From: an uncultured Kiloniellales bacterium
GTDB lineage: Bacteria; Pseudomonadota; Alphaproteobacteria; Kiloniellales; JAKSDN01
Direction: 5' to 3'
DNA length: 6,953 nt
NCBI GenBank assembly: GCA_947259625.1
Contig: CAMYMY010000270.1
Span: 1-6,953 of the forward strand
Part shown: positions 6,560 through 6,953 of the stretch, piece by piece
How the letters are laid out: each line of letters begins with the position of its first letter
Numbering within the stretch: position 1 is the first letter of the stretch
Program-made: the position numbers and the translations under genes
Notes under the pieces: model-generated
What the model was told of the DNA's origin: nothing
Databases searched by the model: none
What the model saw: only the letters and a program-made list of their open reading frames with translations

Positions 6560-6953
6560 ATGACACCCGAGACCGCATTGGACATCACGCAGTGGGTCGT
6601 CTCCGAGGGGCTGAAGGGTTCGTCGGAGACGGAGATCCTGACCGGCTTTTGCCAGCGGCTGGTGACGGCGGGCGTGCCTCTGCTGCGCGCCAACCTGTCG
6701 CAGCCGACGCTGCATCCGATCATCGGCGGTCACAACTTCATCTGGTGGCGCGACGACGAGACGGCGGTCGAGGAGGACTGGCAGCGCAGCTTCAGCCGGG
6801 AGGGCGTCAAGGCCTCGCGCATCCCGTTCAGCTACATGTCTTCGGAGAACCTCTGGCGCCTGCGCCACCGGCTCGGCCCGGACGAGGCGCCGTCCGGGTT
6901 TCCCTTGCTCGAGCGCTTTCGCGCGCGGGGCGGGACGGACTATTTCGCCCTGG
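6560..6953 (+). CDS. Adenylate/guanylate cyclase family protein, N-terminal part
   Basis: The frame is open from ATG 6560 to the window end (131 codons plus one base), so the gene is partial. The visible part matches the N-terminal domain found before the catalytic domain in many alphaproteobacterial class III adenylate/guanylate cyclases. It begins with a helix ITQWVVSEGLKGSSETEIL, then GFCQRLVTAGVPLLRANLS, the TLHPIIGG motif, an FIWWRDD strand, a variable stretch ending in SRIPFSYM, then LWRLRHRLG and FPLLERFRARGGTDYFAL. The typical family pattern is FC.RL..AG.PL.RA, LHP, then FP.L...R..G.TDY. The expected catalytic domain, which would make cAMP or cGMP, lies beyond the window, so activity cannot be judged. 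The start is well fixed: TGA at 6557-6559 immediately precedes it in frame. No clear Shine-Dalgarno sequence is present. Function is inferred from the N-terminal domain only. Confidence 0.78.
   Translation, partial: MTPETALDITQWVVSEGLKGSSETEILTGFCQRLVTAGVPLLRANLSQPTLHPIIGGHNFIWWRDDETAVEEDWQRSFSREGVKASRIPFSYMSSENLWRLRHRLGPDEAPSGFPLLERFRARGGTDYFAL

Noticed and set aside
6464..6868. Minus-strand open frame opposite the start of the cyclase gene
   Set aside because: The part over 6560-6868 is antisense to a recognisable cyclase N-terminal domain. Only the part below about 6463 looks protein-like, and it is reported separately.

Overview
The window looks like chromosomal DNA from a GC-rich alphaproteobacterium, probably Rhodospirillales-like. 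Three things point there: the gene order lptF-lptG-lptD-surA, the SPCxxC / DECF cysteine pattern of LptD, and a palindromic repeat with CTTCGAGACGC and CCTCAGCATGAGG arms of a type I recall from alphaproteobacterial intergenic regions. The order assignment is inference, because no phylogenetic marker is complete here.

Layout: bases 1-230 hold no gene I can support. Bases 231-4738 form a tight plus-strand unit, lptF (overlapping by ATGA) lptG, then 9 bases, then lptD. Bases 4739-5019 are an intergenic spacer with two inverted copies of a palindromic repeat and a good promoter candidate. Bases 5020-6205 are surA, whose reading frame is broken near 5436 and which lacks roughly 25-28 residues of its usual length there. 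Bases 6206-6559 are a spacer with a possible decayed minus-strand reading frame and a weak promoter candidate. From 6560 the window runs into the N-terminal part of a class III adenylate/guanylate cyclase-family protein, cut by the window end.

How the genes work together: LptF and LptG are the transmembrane halves of the inner-membrane LptB2FG transporter that extracts lipopolysaccharide. LptD is the outer-membrane translocon that inserts it into the outer leaflet. SurA is the periplasmic chaperone/prolyl isomerase that escorts barrel proteins, LptD among them, to the Bam complex. The block is therefore an envelope-biogenesis cluster. LptA, LptB, LptC and LptE are not in the window. pdxA and rsmA, which often follow surA, are absent here and a cyclase gene follows instead.

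I do not see a new multi-gene system. The observations most worth checking are the surA frame break, the repeat pair with covarying stems, the reduced cysteine set of LptD and the unexplained spacer before the cyclase gene.
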